Source: Bacillus sp. EAC
GTDB lineage: Bacteria > Bacillota > Bacilli > Bacillales > Bacillaceae_G
Length of the DNA: 64,000 nt
Assembly (NCBI RefSeq): GCF_002156875.1
Contig: NZ_NCSY01000010.1
Coordinates: 124,001 to 188,000 of the forward strand
Direction: 5' to 3'
Shown here: positions 1 to 8,555 of the stretch, piece by piece
How positions within the stretch are numbered: position 1 is the stretch's first letter
Layout: each line of letters opens with the position of its first letter
Made by a program: the position numbers and the translations under genes
Notes under the pieces: generated by a model
What the model was told of the DNA's origin: nothing
What the model saw: the letters and a program-made list of their open reading frames with translations, nothing else
Databases searched by the model: none

Positions 1-4
1 TGAA

Positions 5-26
5 GCGTAGAATAAAAATTCTACGC
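5..26 (-). terminator. 9-bp hairpin downstream of dapH
   Basis: GCGTAGAAT and ATTCTACGC form a perfect 9-bp stem with a 4-nt loop just after the dapH stop codon. No U-tract follows on the dapH strand, so it may be a processing or weak termination signal between dapH and the next gene, which lies outside the window. Confidence 0.4.
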
Positions 27-42
27 ATTAAAATTGTTGTTA

Positions 43-759
43 TTATTGGTTTAATTGACGTAAAGCTTGGATAATTTCAGTCTTTGAAACTGTTTTATCA
101 TCAATATCTTTAATTTTTCTAGCTGGAACTCCTGCAACTACTGTATATGGTGCTACATCTTCAGTTACAATTGCACCCGCAGCGACAACCGCACCTTCTC
201 CAACTTTAATACCTTCAAGTACTACTGCGTTTGCGCCTACTAATACATTATCTTCAAGAATTACTGGGTTTGCAGAAGGTGGCTCAATTACACCAGCTAA
301 AACAGCACCAGCACCAACGTGACAGTTTTTACCAGTAGTTGCGCGACCACCAAGTACAGCATTCATATCAATCATTGTGCCTTCGCCAATTACAGCTCCG
401 ATATTAATGACTGCACCCATCATAATAACTGAGTTATCACCAATTGTTACTTGGTCACGTATAATTGCTCCTGGCTCAATACGAGCTTTGATTCCTTTTG
501 CATCTAATAATGGAATCGCTGAATTACGACGATCAGATTCAACTACATAATCTTCTATGTATTCTTTTTGCTCTTCTAAAATCACTTTCACATCATCCCA
601 CTCACCGAATAATACGCCTGAGTTTTGAGAAATAAATGACTGAACAGATTCAGAAATTGTCAACTTGTCCAATTGACCTTTAACATAAACCTTTACAGGT
701 GTTTTTTTTGTGCTATTTGCAATAAAAGCAATAATTTCATTTGCATCCATTAATTTCAT
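43..759 (-). CDS. dapH: Tetrahydrodipicolinate N-acetyltransferase DapH
   Basis: DapH transfers an acetyl group from acetyl-CoA to 2,3,4,5-tetrahydrodipicolinate, an early committed step of the acetylated branch of diaminopimelate and lysine synthesis in the cytoplasm. The 238-residue product matches the family's usual 236-240 residues. An N-terminal alpha/beta region (about 1-85) is followed by a left-handed parallel beta-helix of hexapeptide repeats (about 90-215), seen as recurring I/V-G-x-x motifs, and it opens with the family-typical MDANEI. The ATG at 759 has an AAAGGAGG ribosome site 11 nt upstream. The later enzyme PatA is encoded at 17583, so the pathway is split across the window. 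The B. subtilis partner dapL probably lies off the left edge; this is inference. Confidence 0.95.
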   Translation of the reverse strand: MKLMDANEIIAFIANSTKKTPVKVYVKGQLDKLTISESVQSFISQNSGVLFGEWDDVKVILEEQKEYIEDYVVESDRRNSAIPLLDAKGIKARIEPGAIIRDQVTIGDNSVIMMGAVINIGAVIGEGTMIDMNAVLGGRATTGKNCHVGAGAVLAGVIEPPSANPVILEDNVLVGANAVVLEGIKVGEGAVVAAGAIVTEDVAPYTVVAGVPARKIKDIDDKTVSKTEIIQALRQLNQ

Positions 760-843
760 AATGATTGTTGCCTCCTTTAGTTTATCAATAAGATTACTCT
801 ATCAAAACAAGTACCTAACTAGCAACATTTTGTGAAGTAAACA

Positions 844-1713
844 TTATTTTTTTTTTCGAATCGACTTAATAAAACCTTCTACTTGTTTTAATTTCATTGC
901 ATCACGATTGTATAATAAGTATGTATCCCTATATAGACGTGCTTGTTCCTTTGAATACAAAGGTGTTTTTATGAGGTTATCTTCTCTTACATCATGTAGT
1001 GCTGAAGAAGGTAGAATTGCAAAACCTAGTCCATTTAAGACAAATTGTTTACAAGTTTCAATTTGATCTACAACTATTTCATGTTTTGGTAGTGAATTAA
1101 AATGCTCGTACCACCATGATTGAATTAATTGATAATAGTTTGAGTTACTTTTAAATTGAATAAATGGTCTTTGAATCTCTTTATAATCAGCTAAGTCATG
1201 TTTCTTTGTATCGACTAAAAGTAATTCATCTGAAAAAAGCAATTCTTTTTCTCCAAACCAATTTTGATTGCCTCTTAAAATTGCAAGATGTACTTCATTT
1301 TCATATAATCTGTTAGTTATTTCACTACTCCACCCAGTAAAAATCGAAACTTGTACATCTGGAAATTGCGATACATATTGTTTTAATACAGGAGGAAGCC
1401 AATATTGCGCAACAACGGAAGAAACTGCAATTTTTAAAGTTCCTGAAATATCAGAATTTAATATTTGAAGTTGTTCTAGCATACTTTGGTATGTGTCTTC
1501 CATTCTTTTTGCATAGTTTAATATAATCTCACCTGAAGCAGTGATTATTAATCCTTTTTGTGATCGAATAAAAAGTTCACTACCAATTTGTTTTTCTAAA
1601 TTTTGTAATCTTTGACTAAGTGCAGGCTGTGAAACAAATAATCTCTCCGCTGCTTTTCGCATATTTTTCTCTTCTGCTAAAGTGATCATTAATCGAATAT
1701 CATCAATTTGCAA
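844..1713 (-). CDS. ccpC: LysR-type regulator CcpC (citrate/TCA control)
   Basis: CcpC is a LysR-family repressor that in B. subtilis senses citrate and controls citB and citZ. Residues 4-60 form the winged HTH with the typical AAERLFVSQPALSQRL stretch; the rest is a two-lobed effector domain, with family-like TGWSSE and VDQIETCKQ segments. Start choice: an ATG at 1719 sits directly against the AAGGGGG ribosome site, whereas the TTG at 1713, two codons later, has a proper 7-nt spacing and gives an N-terminus (MQIDD) closer to B. subtilis CcpC. I therefore prefer TTG. It lies between dapH and cbpB, as in the B. subtilis yku region. Identity is from remembered similarity; the binding sites are not in this window. 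Confidence 0.88.
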   Translation of the reverse strand: MQIDDIRLMITLAEEKNMRKAAERLFVSQPALSQRLQNLEKQIGSELFIRSQKGLIITASGEIILNYAKRMEDTYQSMLEQLQILNSDISGTLKIAVSSVVAQYWLPPVLKQYVSQFPDVQVSIFTGWSSEITNRLYENEVHLAILRGNQNWFGEKELLFSDELLLVDTKKHDLADYKEIQRPFIQFKSNSNYYQLIQSWWYEHFNSLPKHEIVVDQIETCKQFVLNGLGFAILPSSALHDVREDNLIKTPLYSKEQARLYRDTYLLYNRDAMKLKQVEGFIKSIRKKK

Positions 1714-1885
1714 AATCATTCCCCCTTACATGATCTCGTTCGATCTATCTCTTGCAATTGTTAGGTGATATTACTAGATTCCGCTCTTTACCTCCTTGAA
1801 GAAATTCCTCTTCACGCTTTTTTAGGTGTAGTATACCGATTATCCGATGAGAAAAAATTCCCAACTACCAAACTGAATATATGAT

Positions 1886-1921
1886 AAAAAAAGTAAGCCA
1901 ATTGATTGACCTACTTTTTTA
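1886..1921 (-). terminator. Terminator of cbpB
   Basis: Arms AAAAAGTA and TACTTTTT, with inner CAAT/ATTG pairing, lie just downstream of the cbpB stop. A run of seven T follows on the minus strand. The stem has an internal mismatch, so it is of moderate strength. Confidence 0.55.
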
Positions 1922-1926
1922 TCAAT

Positions 1927-2373
1927 TTAATGTTTATTATATCTTCTTACACTTTTGTTCACTTGTTTTAATATCGCTCGTCTAGTCAAGATACCTTCAA
2001 ATGTAAACTCATCACCTACTACACAAACAAAAGGATGGTCTATGACAGATTCAAGTCCTTTGGCAAGCGTATCAGTTGTTTTTAATAAAGGAAACTCTTT
2101 ACACATGACTTCTTCTACTTTCATATTATTAAGTCTCTCAAATTCAATTCTTTCTAATCCTAAAATTCTGTCCAATATCATAGAAGTACTAATTAATCCC
2201 AGTAATTGAAACTTTGGATTTAAAACTGGAATGGAAGAGTATCCAGATTTAGTAAGTACTAATAAAGCATGTTCTAGGCTGTTACCAATTTGGACATGTG
2301 CTACTTTTTCACTTGAAATAATTACTTCATCTAGTTTATGTTCAAAAAATTGTTGACCATCAATACTAATCAA
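1927..2373 (-). CDS. cbpB: CBS-domain c-di-AMP receptor CbpB/DarB (YkuL)
   Basis: This is a small two-CBS-domain protein of the DarB/CbpB type. In B. subtilis and Listeria it binds cyclic di-AMP and, when free, stimulates the (p)ppGpp synthetase Rel and pyruvate carboxylase. The sequence has the characteristic KVAHVQIGNSLEHALLVLTK and GLERIEFE stretches and two CBS motifs (about residues 15-75 and 85-140). Start: an upstream ATG at 2406 lacks a ribosome site. The TTG at 2373 lies 7 nt after GGGGGA and gives MISIDGQQ, aligning with B. subtilis MISLQSDQ, so I chose TTG (148 residues). It sits between ccpC and abbA as in B. subtilis. Ligand binding is inferred from family. Confidence 0.88.
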   Translation of the reverse strand: MISIDGQQFFEHKLDEVIISSEKVAHVQIGNSLEHALLVLTKSGYSSIPVLNPKFQLLGLISTSMILDRILGLERIEFERLNNMKVEEVMCKEFPLLKTTDTLAKGLESVIDHPFVCVVGDEFTFEGILTRRAILKQVNKSVRRYNKH

Positions 2374-2596
2374 AACATCGTCCCCCAATGGAATCATACA
2401 GAGCACCTTTTCAATTAAAAAGATTATTCCAATTCATTCAAATTAATAGGTATTATCATTTGAATTTTGGCTCTGTAGTTAGTCATTTGTACAGATTCTA
2501 TTCATATACTAAAAAAAATTTCGAGGACATTGTCCTATTTACCATCTTATCAGATTTTGTATGCCTTTCCAATGCATCAAATTACTATTTAAATGA

Positions 2597-2637
2597 CAAA
2601 AAAAACGTTTAGATAAATAGTTTCATTTATCTAAACG
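2597..2637 (-). terminator. Strong terminator of abbA
   Basis: A perfect 12-bp stem (CGTTTAGATAAA with TTTATCTAAACG, 8-nt loop) is followed on the minus strand by eight T. It separates abbA from cbpB. Confidence 0.85.
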
Positions 2638-2655
2638 CCTTATTTATATAATACT

Positions 2656-2847
2656 TCATAACCCCAAATCCCTTAATTTTTGATACAAGTGTACAAGTCT
2701 TTCATATTGATCTTCACCTGCATCCATTAGACCATTTTCAATATCAGTTATTTGAGATGAAATTAGTTCAATTGCATAGTTTTGTTTCATAACAGTATCT
2801 ACTAATAGATACAACTCGTCTTCTGTGAAATTTTGTTCTCCTAGCAT
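2656..2847 (-). CDS. abbA: AbrB antirepressor AbbA
   Basis: AbbA is a small protein made under Spo0A control that binds the transition-state repressor AbrB and removes it from DNA. The 63-residue product is close to the family length (about 65) and keeps the core NYAIELISSQITDIENG, which matches B. subtilis AbbA in position. It is helical and acidic with no membrane segment. The ATG at 2847 has GGAGGG 8 nt upstream. Its position between ykuK and cbpB is the same as in B. subtilis, which strengthens the call. It has its own strong terminator. The antirepressor role is family knowledge, not visible here. Confidence 0.85.
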   Translation of the reverse strand: MLGEQNFTEDELYLLVDTVMKQNYAIELISSQITDIENGLMDAGEDQYERLVHLYQKLRDLGL

Positions 2848-2901
2848 TCATCAATCCCTCCTAATTCTCATTTTAATCAATGTTTAAATACTTTAAACTT
2901 T

Positions 2902-3420
2902 TTATTTTGTAAATTTATTTGCATAACTAAATGCTGTATATGAATCTGGTTTTATCTTTGGGATAATTCCCATTGCACTTACTTTCGAAGTCATTTCTTG
3001 TATAAATTCTTTTGTAAGTCCAGAAGTGCCAATATCTAAATGAATCTCAAAACTAAAATTATTGGGGTTAGCATTTTCATGGAGTGGACTAAAAATTTTT
3101 TCTAAATAAAAGGGTGTTAACAAAAATGCAATCTCTTGACTATACATAGTTTCTAAAAATATTTTTTCTTTTAAATTTCTAATTTTACGATTGTGCCAAC
3201 ATGTATGTAAACATCCCCAGGCACCATTGCCAACCCTATGCAGATGTAAGGCTGTAATAAACTTTGTCCCATTACTATGAACTTGTGAATCAGTTCCAAT
3301 TGAGAGGCGATACTGTTTATTCGGATCACATTTTACAAAATGATATAATCTAGAAACAACTTGATCAAAACTCATGTTTCTTTCGCTAACATTATAAAAT
3401 CTATATTGATCTTTATTCAC
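2902..3420 (-). CDS. ykuK: YkuK family (DUF458) protein
   Basis: This is a YkuK-like protein of 172 residues, the same length as the B. subtilis homologue. The family has a predicted RNase H-like fold and unknown function. Family-typical stretches are SIGTDSQVH near residue 40 and GIIPKIKPDSYTAFSYANK at the C-terminus. Conserved Asp residues in GTDSQ and HLDIGTS could be metal ligands, but no activity is established. The start is GTG at 3420, with a GGGGAGG ribosome site 9 nt upstream. It follows ykuJ on the same strand but is separated by the ykuJ terminator. Confidence 0.85.
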   Translation of the reverse strand: MNKDQYRFYNVSERNMSFDQVVSRLYHFVKCDPNKQYRLSIGTDSQVHSNGTKFITALHLHRVGNGAWGCLHTCWHNRKIRNLKEKIFLETMYSQEIAFLLTPFYLEKIFSPLHENANPNNFSFEIHLDIGTSGLTKEFIQEMTSKVSAMGIIPKIKPDSYTAFSYANKFTK

Positions 3421-3512
3421 CGTTTTTACCTCCCCTGTTCATAAACAATACATATTAATGTATTCAAAATAAATTGGGATTAGCACGACCGAAAAACTAT
3501 GAACTATTTTTG

Positions 3513-3545
3513 CATAAAAAAAAACAAGCTTTCGCTTGTTTTTCT
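3513..3545 (-). terminator. Terminator of ykuJ
   Basis: AAAACAAGC and GCTTGTTTT form a 9-bp stem with a TTTC loop, followed by nine T on the minus strand, directly after the ykuJ stop. Confidence 0.8.
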
Positions 3546-3554
3546 TTAAACTTT

Positions 3555-3791
3555 TTAAGAAATGATTTCGTATATTTCAATCGCTACCATATCGATATTA
3601 TCGAATGGGAAAGTTTGTGGCTTTTCACCTTGTTGAAATACTTCTAATTCAAAAGTTTCATTTTTTTCTGAATACTTCACACTACATTTTCTTTCGCCAT
3701 TCACTTCAAAGAATCTTTGAGCAACCTCACCGTTCGTTGCTTGTTGTTTTAAACTTTCTAAGCGTTCTAAAATTCCTAATAATAAAGACAT
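3555..3791 (-). CDS. ykuJ: YkuJ family protein
   Basis: This small cytoplasmic protein (78 residues) of the YkuJ family has unknown function. The diagnostic C-terminal block FPFDNIDMVAIEIYE and the central FEVNGE...CSVKY segment match B. subtilis YkuJ (79 residues). The longer frame opens at 3812, but the internal ATG at 3791 has AAAGGAG 8 nt upstream and matches the homologue's N-terminus, so I use it. It is a single gene with its own terminator, next to ykuK as in B. subtilis. Confidence 0.85.
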   Translation of the reverse strand: MSLLLGILERLESLKQQATNGEVAQRFFEVNGERKCSVKYSEKNETFELEVFQQGEKPQTFPFDNIDMVAIEIYEIIS

Positions 3792-4065
3792 ATTAGAACT
3801 CCTTTCTACCATGTGTCATTCCTAAATATAGGTTATACTTTCTTACAATTTCTATCCATAAAATTTTCGATAGAATCAAGTTATGTAAGTGTCCATTAAT
3901 AAGAATACTTGTATTTTTAAATAAATACAAGTGAAATATACTTGTATTTTATATTATGAATCCTAAAGCAAATCTCTTTATTCCTATTATTTTTTTAGAT
4001 AAGATTAAGATTAAGAACATATTTATTAATATAAAGCGAAATTATAAAAAAAAGGATGAAGATAA

Positions 4066-4305
4066 ATGCGAATCGAATTATTTACACAGGATGGTTGTCC
4101 CCCATGTGAATTTCTAAAAAATTATTTAAAAGAAGCTAATCTTTCTTTTGAAGAATACAATGTATCAAAAGATCAAAATGCTAAAAATCGAATGATGTTT
4201 GAACTTGAATCATTCTCAACTCCGACATTAATTATAAATGATGAAATTATTCGTGGAGTTCAAATTGAACAAATTGAAGCTGCATTACAGAAAAATAATC
4301 AATAA
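4066..4305 (+). CDS. Glutaredoxin/thioredoxin-fold protein (CPPC)
   Basis: This 79-residue protein has a minimal glutaredoxin/NrdH-like thioredoxin fold. The redox motif CPPC lies at residues 10-13 after a beta strand (MRIELFTQDG), and the cis-Pro loop reads STPTLII (around residue 52). It probably acts as a small cytoplasmic disulfide reductase or electron donor; the partner is unknown. An AAAGGATG ribosome site precedes the ATG, and a strong terminator follows, so it is monocistronic. It is not close enough to the nrd operon (about 35 kb away) to be called NrdH by context. Confidence 0.8.
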   Translation: MRIELFTQDGCPPCEFLKNYLKEANLSFEEYNVSKDQNAKNRMMFELESFSTPTLIINDEIIRGVQIEQIEAALQKNNQ

Positions 4306-4332
4306 TATTTAATACTTGAAAAAGTGCACAAT

Positions 4333-4366
4333 AAAAAACACCTTTAAGTTTTTAAAGGTGTTTTTT
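4333..4366. terminator. Bidirectional terminator after the glutaredoxin gene
   Basis: A perfect 15-bp stem (positions 4333-4347 with 4352-4366, loop GTTT) has A/T runs on both sides, so it can stop transcription on either strand. Confidence 0.85.
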
Positions 4367-4725
4367 ATTGCTTGTTTGAATTCATACTATATTTGTTATG
4401 TTAAAATAGGCTTAATAAATTACTTGATTATCCAACTCCAATAAAATGAAAGGCAAAAAACATGATCGATGATACGATAAAAATCTTTGGTAATAGCCCT
4501 TTCAAAGTATATCCTCCCTCAAAAGATAACCCGTCTTTCAATAATCGTATCACTTTTAAAAACCTATTTACTACAAAAATAGTTCTCATCTTTTTTACAA
4601 AAGATGACAATTGTTTTTATAAAAAACTCAAAATAAAAGAACTGTCTTATACAATAAATAGTTCCGTTTTTGTGGAGAAATATTAGAAATTGGATACTAA
4701 TTTTGAGACCAAATCGCATAGTGTT

Positions 4726-5000
4726 TGGACTTTTAGTTTTGTTGATATATCCGTGTTCTGAGTGAAAAAAGGCATAGAAAATTGTAGATTTTCACTCCAG
4801 GATGCTCGCTTTCCGTTGGGCGGGCTGCTTTAGCTGCTTTAGCTGCTTTAGCCTCCTCGCCGCGTTCGCGCCTGCGAGGTCTCACCAGTCCGCAGCTCCC
4901 ACAGTAGTCTCGCACCTTCCGTTCCAATCTTCTTCTTCGTTTTTCAGTTTGATATAACAAAATATTTAAAAAAAACAACAATCTTTTAGAAAAGTGCCTA
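4726..5000. repeat. Dispersed repeat copy 1 (short form)
   Basis: The GC-rich core starts with CACTCCAGGATGCTCGCTTT near 4793 and ends with CGCACCTTCCGTTCCAATC near 4928. The right tail reads AACAACAATCTTTTAGAAAA followed by GTGCC. The left end is degenerate. Base composition is clearly richer in GC than the surroundings. The core can fold into nested stems. Confidence 0.85.
4824..4850. repeat. Three tandem 9-bp units inside repeat copy 1
   Basis: GCTGCTTTA is repeated exactly three times in a row, replacing the variable loop region found in other copies. It looks like replication slippage within the repeat. Confidence 0.9.
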
Positions 5001-5054
5001 GATTTAAAAGGACAATGGTATTTTATGGTGAAATAACTGTACATGGAGGTGTTT

Positions 5055-5447
5055 ATGCTGAAAATGTATAAAGTAATTTTAACTGTAGTGATATGTTCAT
5101 TTTGTTTATTCGGTTGTGTTAAACCAGAAACCAAAAATGTAACAACTAAAAATCCAGATGCAGAAGAAATAATACGTCTTGATAGACATGCTGACATTTT
5201 TAAATGGAAAGATATAATTTATCAAACGAATATTGATTGGGTAAATAAGCTTAAATTGACAAAAGACAAATCGGTTGGAGAAATTACAGCCTTAGTATCA
5301 AAAGTTTCCAAAGAGTCATTTAAAAATGGTACGGCAAATAACTTACCAATTGGAGCTAAAATATATACCACCAAAGAGAGAGAAGATATATTAATTGTTG
5401 AATTCAATGGAAAAGCAAGTTATTACTTAGCTGTTGTTGAAGGTTAA
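5055..5447 (+). CDS. Putative lipoprotein of unknown function
   Basis: This 130-residue exported protein has an N-terminal signal (a lysine, then a hydrophobic run VILTVVICSF) ending in a lipobox CLFGC, so the Cys at about residue 21 is probably lipidated and membrane-anchored. The mature part is hydrophilic with no recognised domain. The frame opens at 5043, but ATG 5055 follows GGAGGTG at proper spacing and gives a standard lipoprotein start. The gene starts 55 nt after repeat copy 1. I do not recognise a function. Confidence 0.75.
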   Translation: MLKMYKVILTVVICSFCLFGCVKPETKNVTTKNPDAEEIIRLDRHADIFKWKDIIYQTNIDWVNKLKLTKDKSVGEITALVSKVSKESFKNGTANNLPIGAKIYTTKEREDILIVEFNGKASYYLAVVEG

Positions 5448-5451
5448 ATAG

Positions 5452-5486
5452 AAAAAAACGCTTGGAATATTCCAAACGTTTTCTTA
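5452..5486 (+). terminator. Terminator after the lipoprotein gene
   Basis: AAAACG, one mismatch, then the palindrome TTGGAATATTCCAA and CGTTTT form a stem with a T-rich 3' side just after the stop codon. Confidence 0.7.
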
Positions 5487-5608
5487 TGCTAATTTACTGT
5501 TCATTAGGTTTTATTTCATATACTATTTCTATTGTTATTAAACATGTTATTTTACATTATCGGAACTACTAACTTATAAAAGACAGTTTTTTTATTGAAA
5601 ATAGCTAA

Positions 5609-6823
5609 TTAAAAAAGCAGCTCATTATGCTTAAATAAGAAATCATAACTTAAATCAATGTAAAGATAGCGACTATTTTCCAAAGGATATGAAAATGTTC
5701 GGATTTTTTCACCGGTTTCAATATCCCGATACATATCAGATAATACCCCTCGGTCATGTGCCTTCATTCGTAAAACTGTTTCTAAAAAATATGGTCGCCA
5801 ACTCCAATTCCTTCCAACATATTGTTGCTGAAGTTCCCATTGTTCTCCATATAACTTAAAAAAGTTAGCTGATTGCTGAAAGCCATCTTCATCGCAAATA
5901 TACATTCTAAAGCTAAACGAGTTTAATTCACTTGATATTTTTTGTAAAAAATCATTCAAGTCAGATTTAAGATTAAATTTTTGAATAGCAGTTTCCACTC
6001 TTTGCTGAATTAAATTCGTCATATCTCTAAGAGCAGTTAATTTAGTTTTTTCTTCTCTTATATACTTCAAAATATCTTTCTTTAATGGTTCACTCTCATG
6101 ATTCAAATTATTAATTGATTTTTGTGGTATACATAAGTAAGCACCTTGATAAAATCTTCCACCATTCTTCCATGCATTCCTTAATTGAAGTGAATCAATT
6201 ATTCCATCATAGTACATTGAAGCTCCAATTTTTCTAGCCACATGAATAACTGAATGTAATAAATCTTGGAAAGATGATGTGTGTAGTTGCTGTACCATTT
6301 TAAAATCAATTTTGATGATATCAGGTGACAAATATCGCAATTTTTCTAAATTAATCAGCTTATCATTCACACTGTTAATTGCAAACTTAATACCATATGT
6401 TTGATAATATGTGATTAGGTTTTTTAATTCTTTTTCAAAACCGTAAAAAAGCTGATGCTGTAGAATAATAACAATATTATTTAACTTGATCCCTTTTTCC
6501 TCATATTCTTGTAAAATTGAAAGTAAGTTTTCAGGATCATCTGATAATAAAGCAGATGGATGACGATTAATAAAAATGTTGCCTTTAAACTTCGAACGAA
6601 CAACCTCATCTAATGATTGCAATAAAATATGATTGTCTACTTCAAGAAGATAATCATCTGGAACTAAATCATTTGAAAAGAAAAATTCCAAGCTATGTAA
6701 ATTATCTAGATTCATTCTACCAACAACTTCAATCGCAACACAGTCCTGTGTATCCGCTCCATATATAGGTTGAAAATATGGTATTACTTTATCTAAGTTA
6801 CTAATTACATCTAAAGGATCCAT
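5609..6823 (-). CDS. ykuI: YkuI-like degenerate EAL domain protein
   Basis: This 404-residue homologue of YkuI has an EAL domain (about 1-245), a linker helix, and a C-terminal PAS-like/YkuI_C domain (about 280-404) with the conserved WSWRPYFLE segment. B. subtilis YkuI binds c-di-GMP but has no clear hydrolase activity. The EAL signature is only partly kept: EVVGR (E32), FINR and IIKID remain, but the usual EITE reads ILQH and the VDDFG-type loop reads INSVN. Two metal-binding positions therefore seem lost. It probably acts as a nucleotide sensor or is inactive. ATG at 6823 has AAGGAGG. It lies 13 nt after fadH, so the two are likely cotranscribed. Confidence 0.88.
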   Translation of the reverse strand: MDPLDVISNLDKVIPYFQPIYGADTQDCVAIEVVGRMNLDNLHSLEFFFSNDLVPDDYLLEVDNHILLQSLDEVVRSKFKGNIFINRHPSALLSDDPENLLSILQEYEEKGIKLNNIVIILQHQLFYGFEKELKNLITYYQTYGIKFAINSVNDKLINLEKLRYLSPDIIKIDFKMVQQLHTSSFQDLLHSVIHVARKIGASMYYDGIIDSLQLRNAWKNGGRFYQGAYLCIPQKSINNLNHESEPLKKDILKYIREEKTKLTALRDMTNLIQQRVETAIQKFNLKSDLNDFLQKISSELNSFSFRMYICDEDGFQQSANFFKLYGEQWELQQQYVGRNWSWRPYFLETVLRMKAHDRGVLSDMYRDIETGEKIRTFSYPLENSRYLYIDLSYDFLFKHNELLF

Positions 6824-6836
6824 AAGCTACCTCCTT

Positions 6837-7601
6837 TTAGAAAGGATATTGATGTAATGACTGGCCTCCATCCATTGTAAAACAAGAACCATTAATATAA
6901 CCAGCTTCATCTGAAAATAAATATGCTGCTAAGCCTGCAATCTCCTCTGGGGTACCTAAGCGACCAAGTGGGACACTTTGAATAGTTCTCTTAGCTAATT
7001 CTTCTGAAACCCATAATTTTTCCGCTCCACCAGTTCTTTCAATCGGTCCAGGAGCAATTGCATTTACTCTAATTCCATACTTTCTACCCCATTCAACTGC
7101 TAATGTTCTAGTCATTGCAAGTACTCCAGCTTTTGCAGATGCTGAATGAATAACGCCAGGCCCAGCATCCCAAGCGTAAGTTGCAATTATATTTGTCATT
7201 GCCCCTTTAATTCCCTTTTGAATCATATACTTTCCAACCTCAGAACTGCAATAGAAAGTTCCATTTAAAACAATATTTATAACTGAATTCCATCCGTTTA
7301 CTGACAAATCTTCAGCCGCACAAATAAAGTTACCTGCTGCATTATTAACTAAATAATCAATTGTTCCAAATGCTTCATCAACTTCATTTACCATTTTCTT
7401 TACAAGTTCAGGATCTCTCACATCCATTACGACAGGCAAAACTTGGCCATCGTATTGCTCAATTTCTTCTTTTGCACTATTTAAACGGTCTAGATCTCTT
7501 CCCGCAATAACTACCTTCGCACCTTCTTTTGCAAAACGTACTGACATAGCTTTTCCCATTCCGCTAGAACCACCAGTAACGATTACAACTTTATCTTTCA
7601 A
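6837..7601 (-). CDS. fadH: 2,4-dienoyl-CoA reductase FadH (YkuF)
   Basis: This short-chain dehydrogenase/reductase (254 residues) is of the peroxisomal/bacterial 2,4-dienoyl-CoA reductase type and acts in beta-oxidation of unsaturated fatty acids with NADPH. The cofactor motif TGGSSGMG is at residues 9-16 and NNAAGN follows. As in this subfamily, the catalytic Tyr lies in ATYAWD, upstream of its usual SDR place, and the Lys in SASAKAG. The start is TTG at 7601 with AGGAGG 7 nt upstream. The downstream neighbour is ykuI; the divergent gene ykuE is on the other side, as in B. subtilis. Confidence 0.88.
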   Translation of the reverse strand: MKDKVVIVTGGSSGMGKAMSVRFAKEGAKVVIAGRDLDRLNSAKEEIEQYDGQVLPVVMDVRDPELVKKMVNEVDEAFGTIDYLVNNAAGNFICAAEDLSVNGWNSVINIVLNGTFYCSSEVGKYMIQKGIKGAMTNIIATYAWDAGPGVIHSASAKAGVLAMTRTLAVEWGRKYGIRVNAIAPGPIERTGGAEKLWVSEELAKRTIQSVPLGRLGTPEEIAGLAAYLFSDEAGYINGSCFTMDGGQSLHQYPF

Positions 7602-7724
7602 TGTAATTCCTCCTATCTCTTTTATCTAGTTTAACAATTTTTATCTATTTTGAGAATATTTTTAACTATTAAACTATTAAATATATTAAGTAGATTATTT
7701 TGCAAGATTAAAGGTCGGGTTAAA

Positions 7725-8555
7725 TTGAGAGCAAAAATTTATACTATTCTATTCGCTTTTATTTGTTTAACATACTATGCCTTATTTATAGAACCAAGTA
7801 TGATCTTAACGAAACAAAACTCCTTCTATAATAGTACGAACACGGACTTAACAACTAACCTTCGAATTGTACAATTCTCTGATACTCACTTAAATAATAA
7901 GAATGATATTCGTAAATTATCGACCATTGTTAAAAGCATAAATAGGATGAAACCTGATTTCGTCGTATTTACAGGTGATTTAATTAGCGATATTCGCAAA
8001 TTCGGTTATGAAAAAGAGGTTATTAATCTTTTAAAAGGGATAAAAGCAAAAAGAGGAAAGCTTGCAATTTATGGGAATCATGATCATGGAGGATACTTTA
8101 CTGAGCAATATGAAAAAGTATTAAAAGATAGCAATTTTATCTTACTAAAAAACGAGGAGAAGTCATTTTATTTTGAAAATCAGAAAGTATCTTTTATTGG
8201 ACTAGATGATTATATGTTAGGAAAGAGGAATTATGAAAATATTTTAAATCGAATACAAAAAAATACTTATACGATCGTATTAGCTCATGAACCTGATATA
8301 GCAAATGTAACGAAAAACTATCCAATTAACCTTCAACTCTCTGGTCATAGTCATGGTGGACAAATTTATTTACCTATTTTCAAATCTCTCATTATGCCAC
8401 CATTTGCAAAAGTTTATAATCGTGGAAAGTATAAATTATCAGAAAAATATAATAGTTACTTAATCGTTTCAAATGGGATTGGAACAACTAAACTACCCAT
8501 TCGATTTTTAACTCCTCCTGAAATTATTTCGATCGAAATAAAAAGGACGCATTAA
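7725..8555 (+). CDS. ykuE: YkuE-like membrane-anchored metallophosphoesterase
   Basis: This calcineurin-like phosphoesterase has all metal motifs: SDTH, GDLI, GNHDHGG, AHEPD and GHSHGGQ. An N-terminal hydrophobic segment (IYTILFAFICLTYYALF) should export or anchor it at the outer face of the membrane. B. subtilis YkuE is a Tat substrate found in the wall; here no twin-arginine pair is visible before the hydrophobic core. Start: the frame opens with TTG at 7650 without a ribosome site, while the in-frame TTG at 7725 follows AAAGGTCGGG, so I prefer it. The start is uncertain. The substrate is unknown. Confidence 0.8.
   Translation: MRAKIYTILFAFICLTYYALFIEPSMILTKQNSFYNSTNTDLTTNLRIVQFSDTHLNNKNDIRKLSTIVKSINRMKPDFVVFTGDLISDIRKFGYEKEVINLLKGIKAKRGKLAIYGNHDHGGYFTEQYEKVLKDSNFILLKNEEKSFYFENQKVSFIGLDDYMLGKRNYENILNRIQKNTYTIVLAHEPDIANVTKNYPINLQLSGHSHGGQIYLPIFKSLIMPPFAKVYNRGKYKLSEKYNSYLIVSNGIGTTKLPIRFLTPPEIISIEIKRTH

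Larger units (their letters stand above)
4367..5054. other. Long intergenic stretch with one repeat copy
   Basis: No convincing gene was found. A 60-residue minus-strand frame with a hydrophobic C-terminus (4428-4610) lacks a ribosome site. The right half is occupied by a copy of the dispersed repeat (about 4726-5000). Confidence 0.5.

Noticed and set aside
4428-4610. 60-codon minus-strand frame with a hydrophobic C-terminus
   Set aside because: Start is a TTG without ribosome site, no promoter or terminator fits, and I know no family. Could be revisited if conserved elsewhere.
4733-5197. Minus-strand frame of 154 codons over repeat copy 1 and the lipoprotein start
   Set aside because: It is made largely of the GC-rich repeat core (giving AAKAAKAAK-like runs), has no ribosome site and overlaps a better lipoprotein gene.
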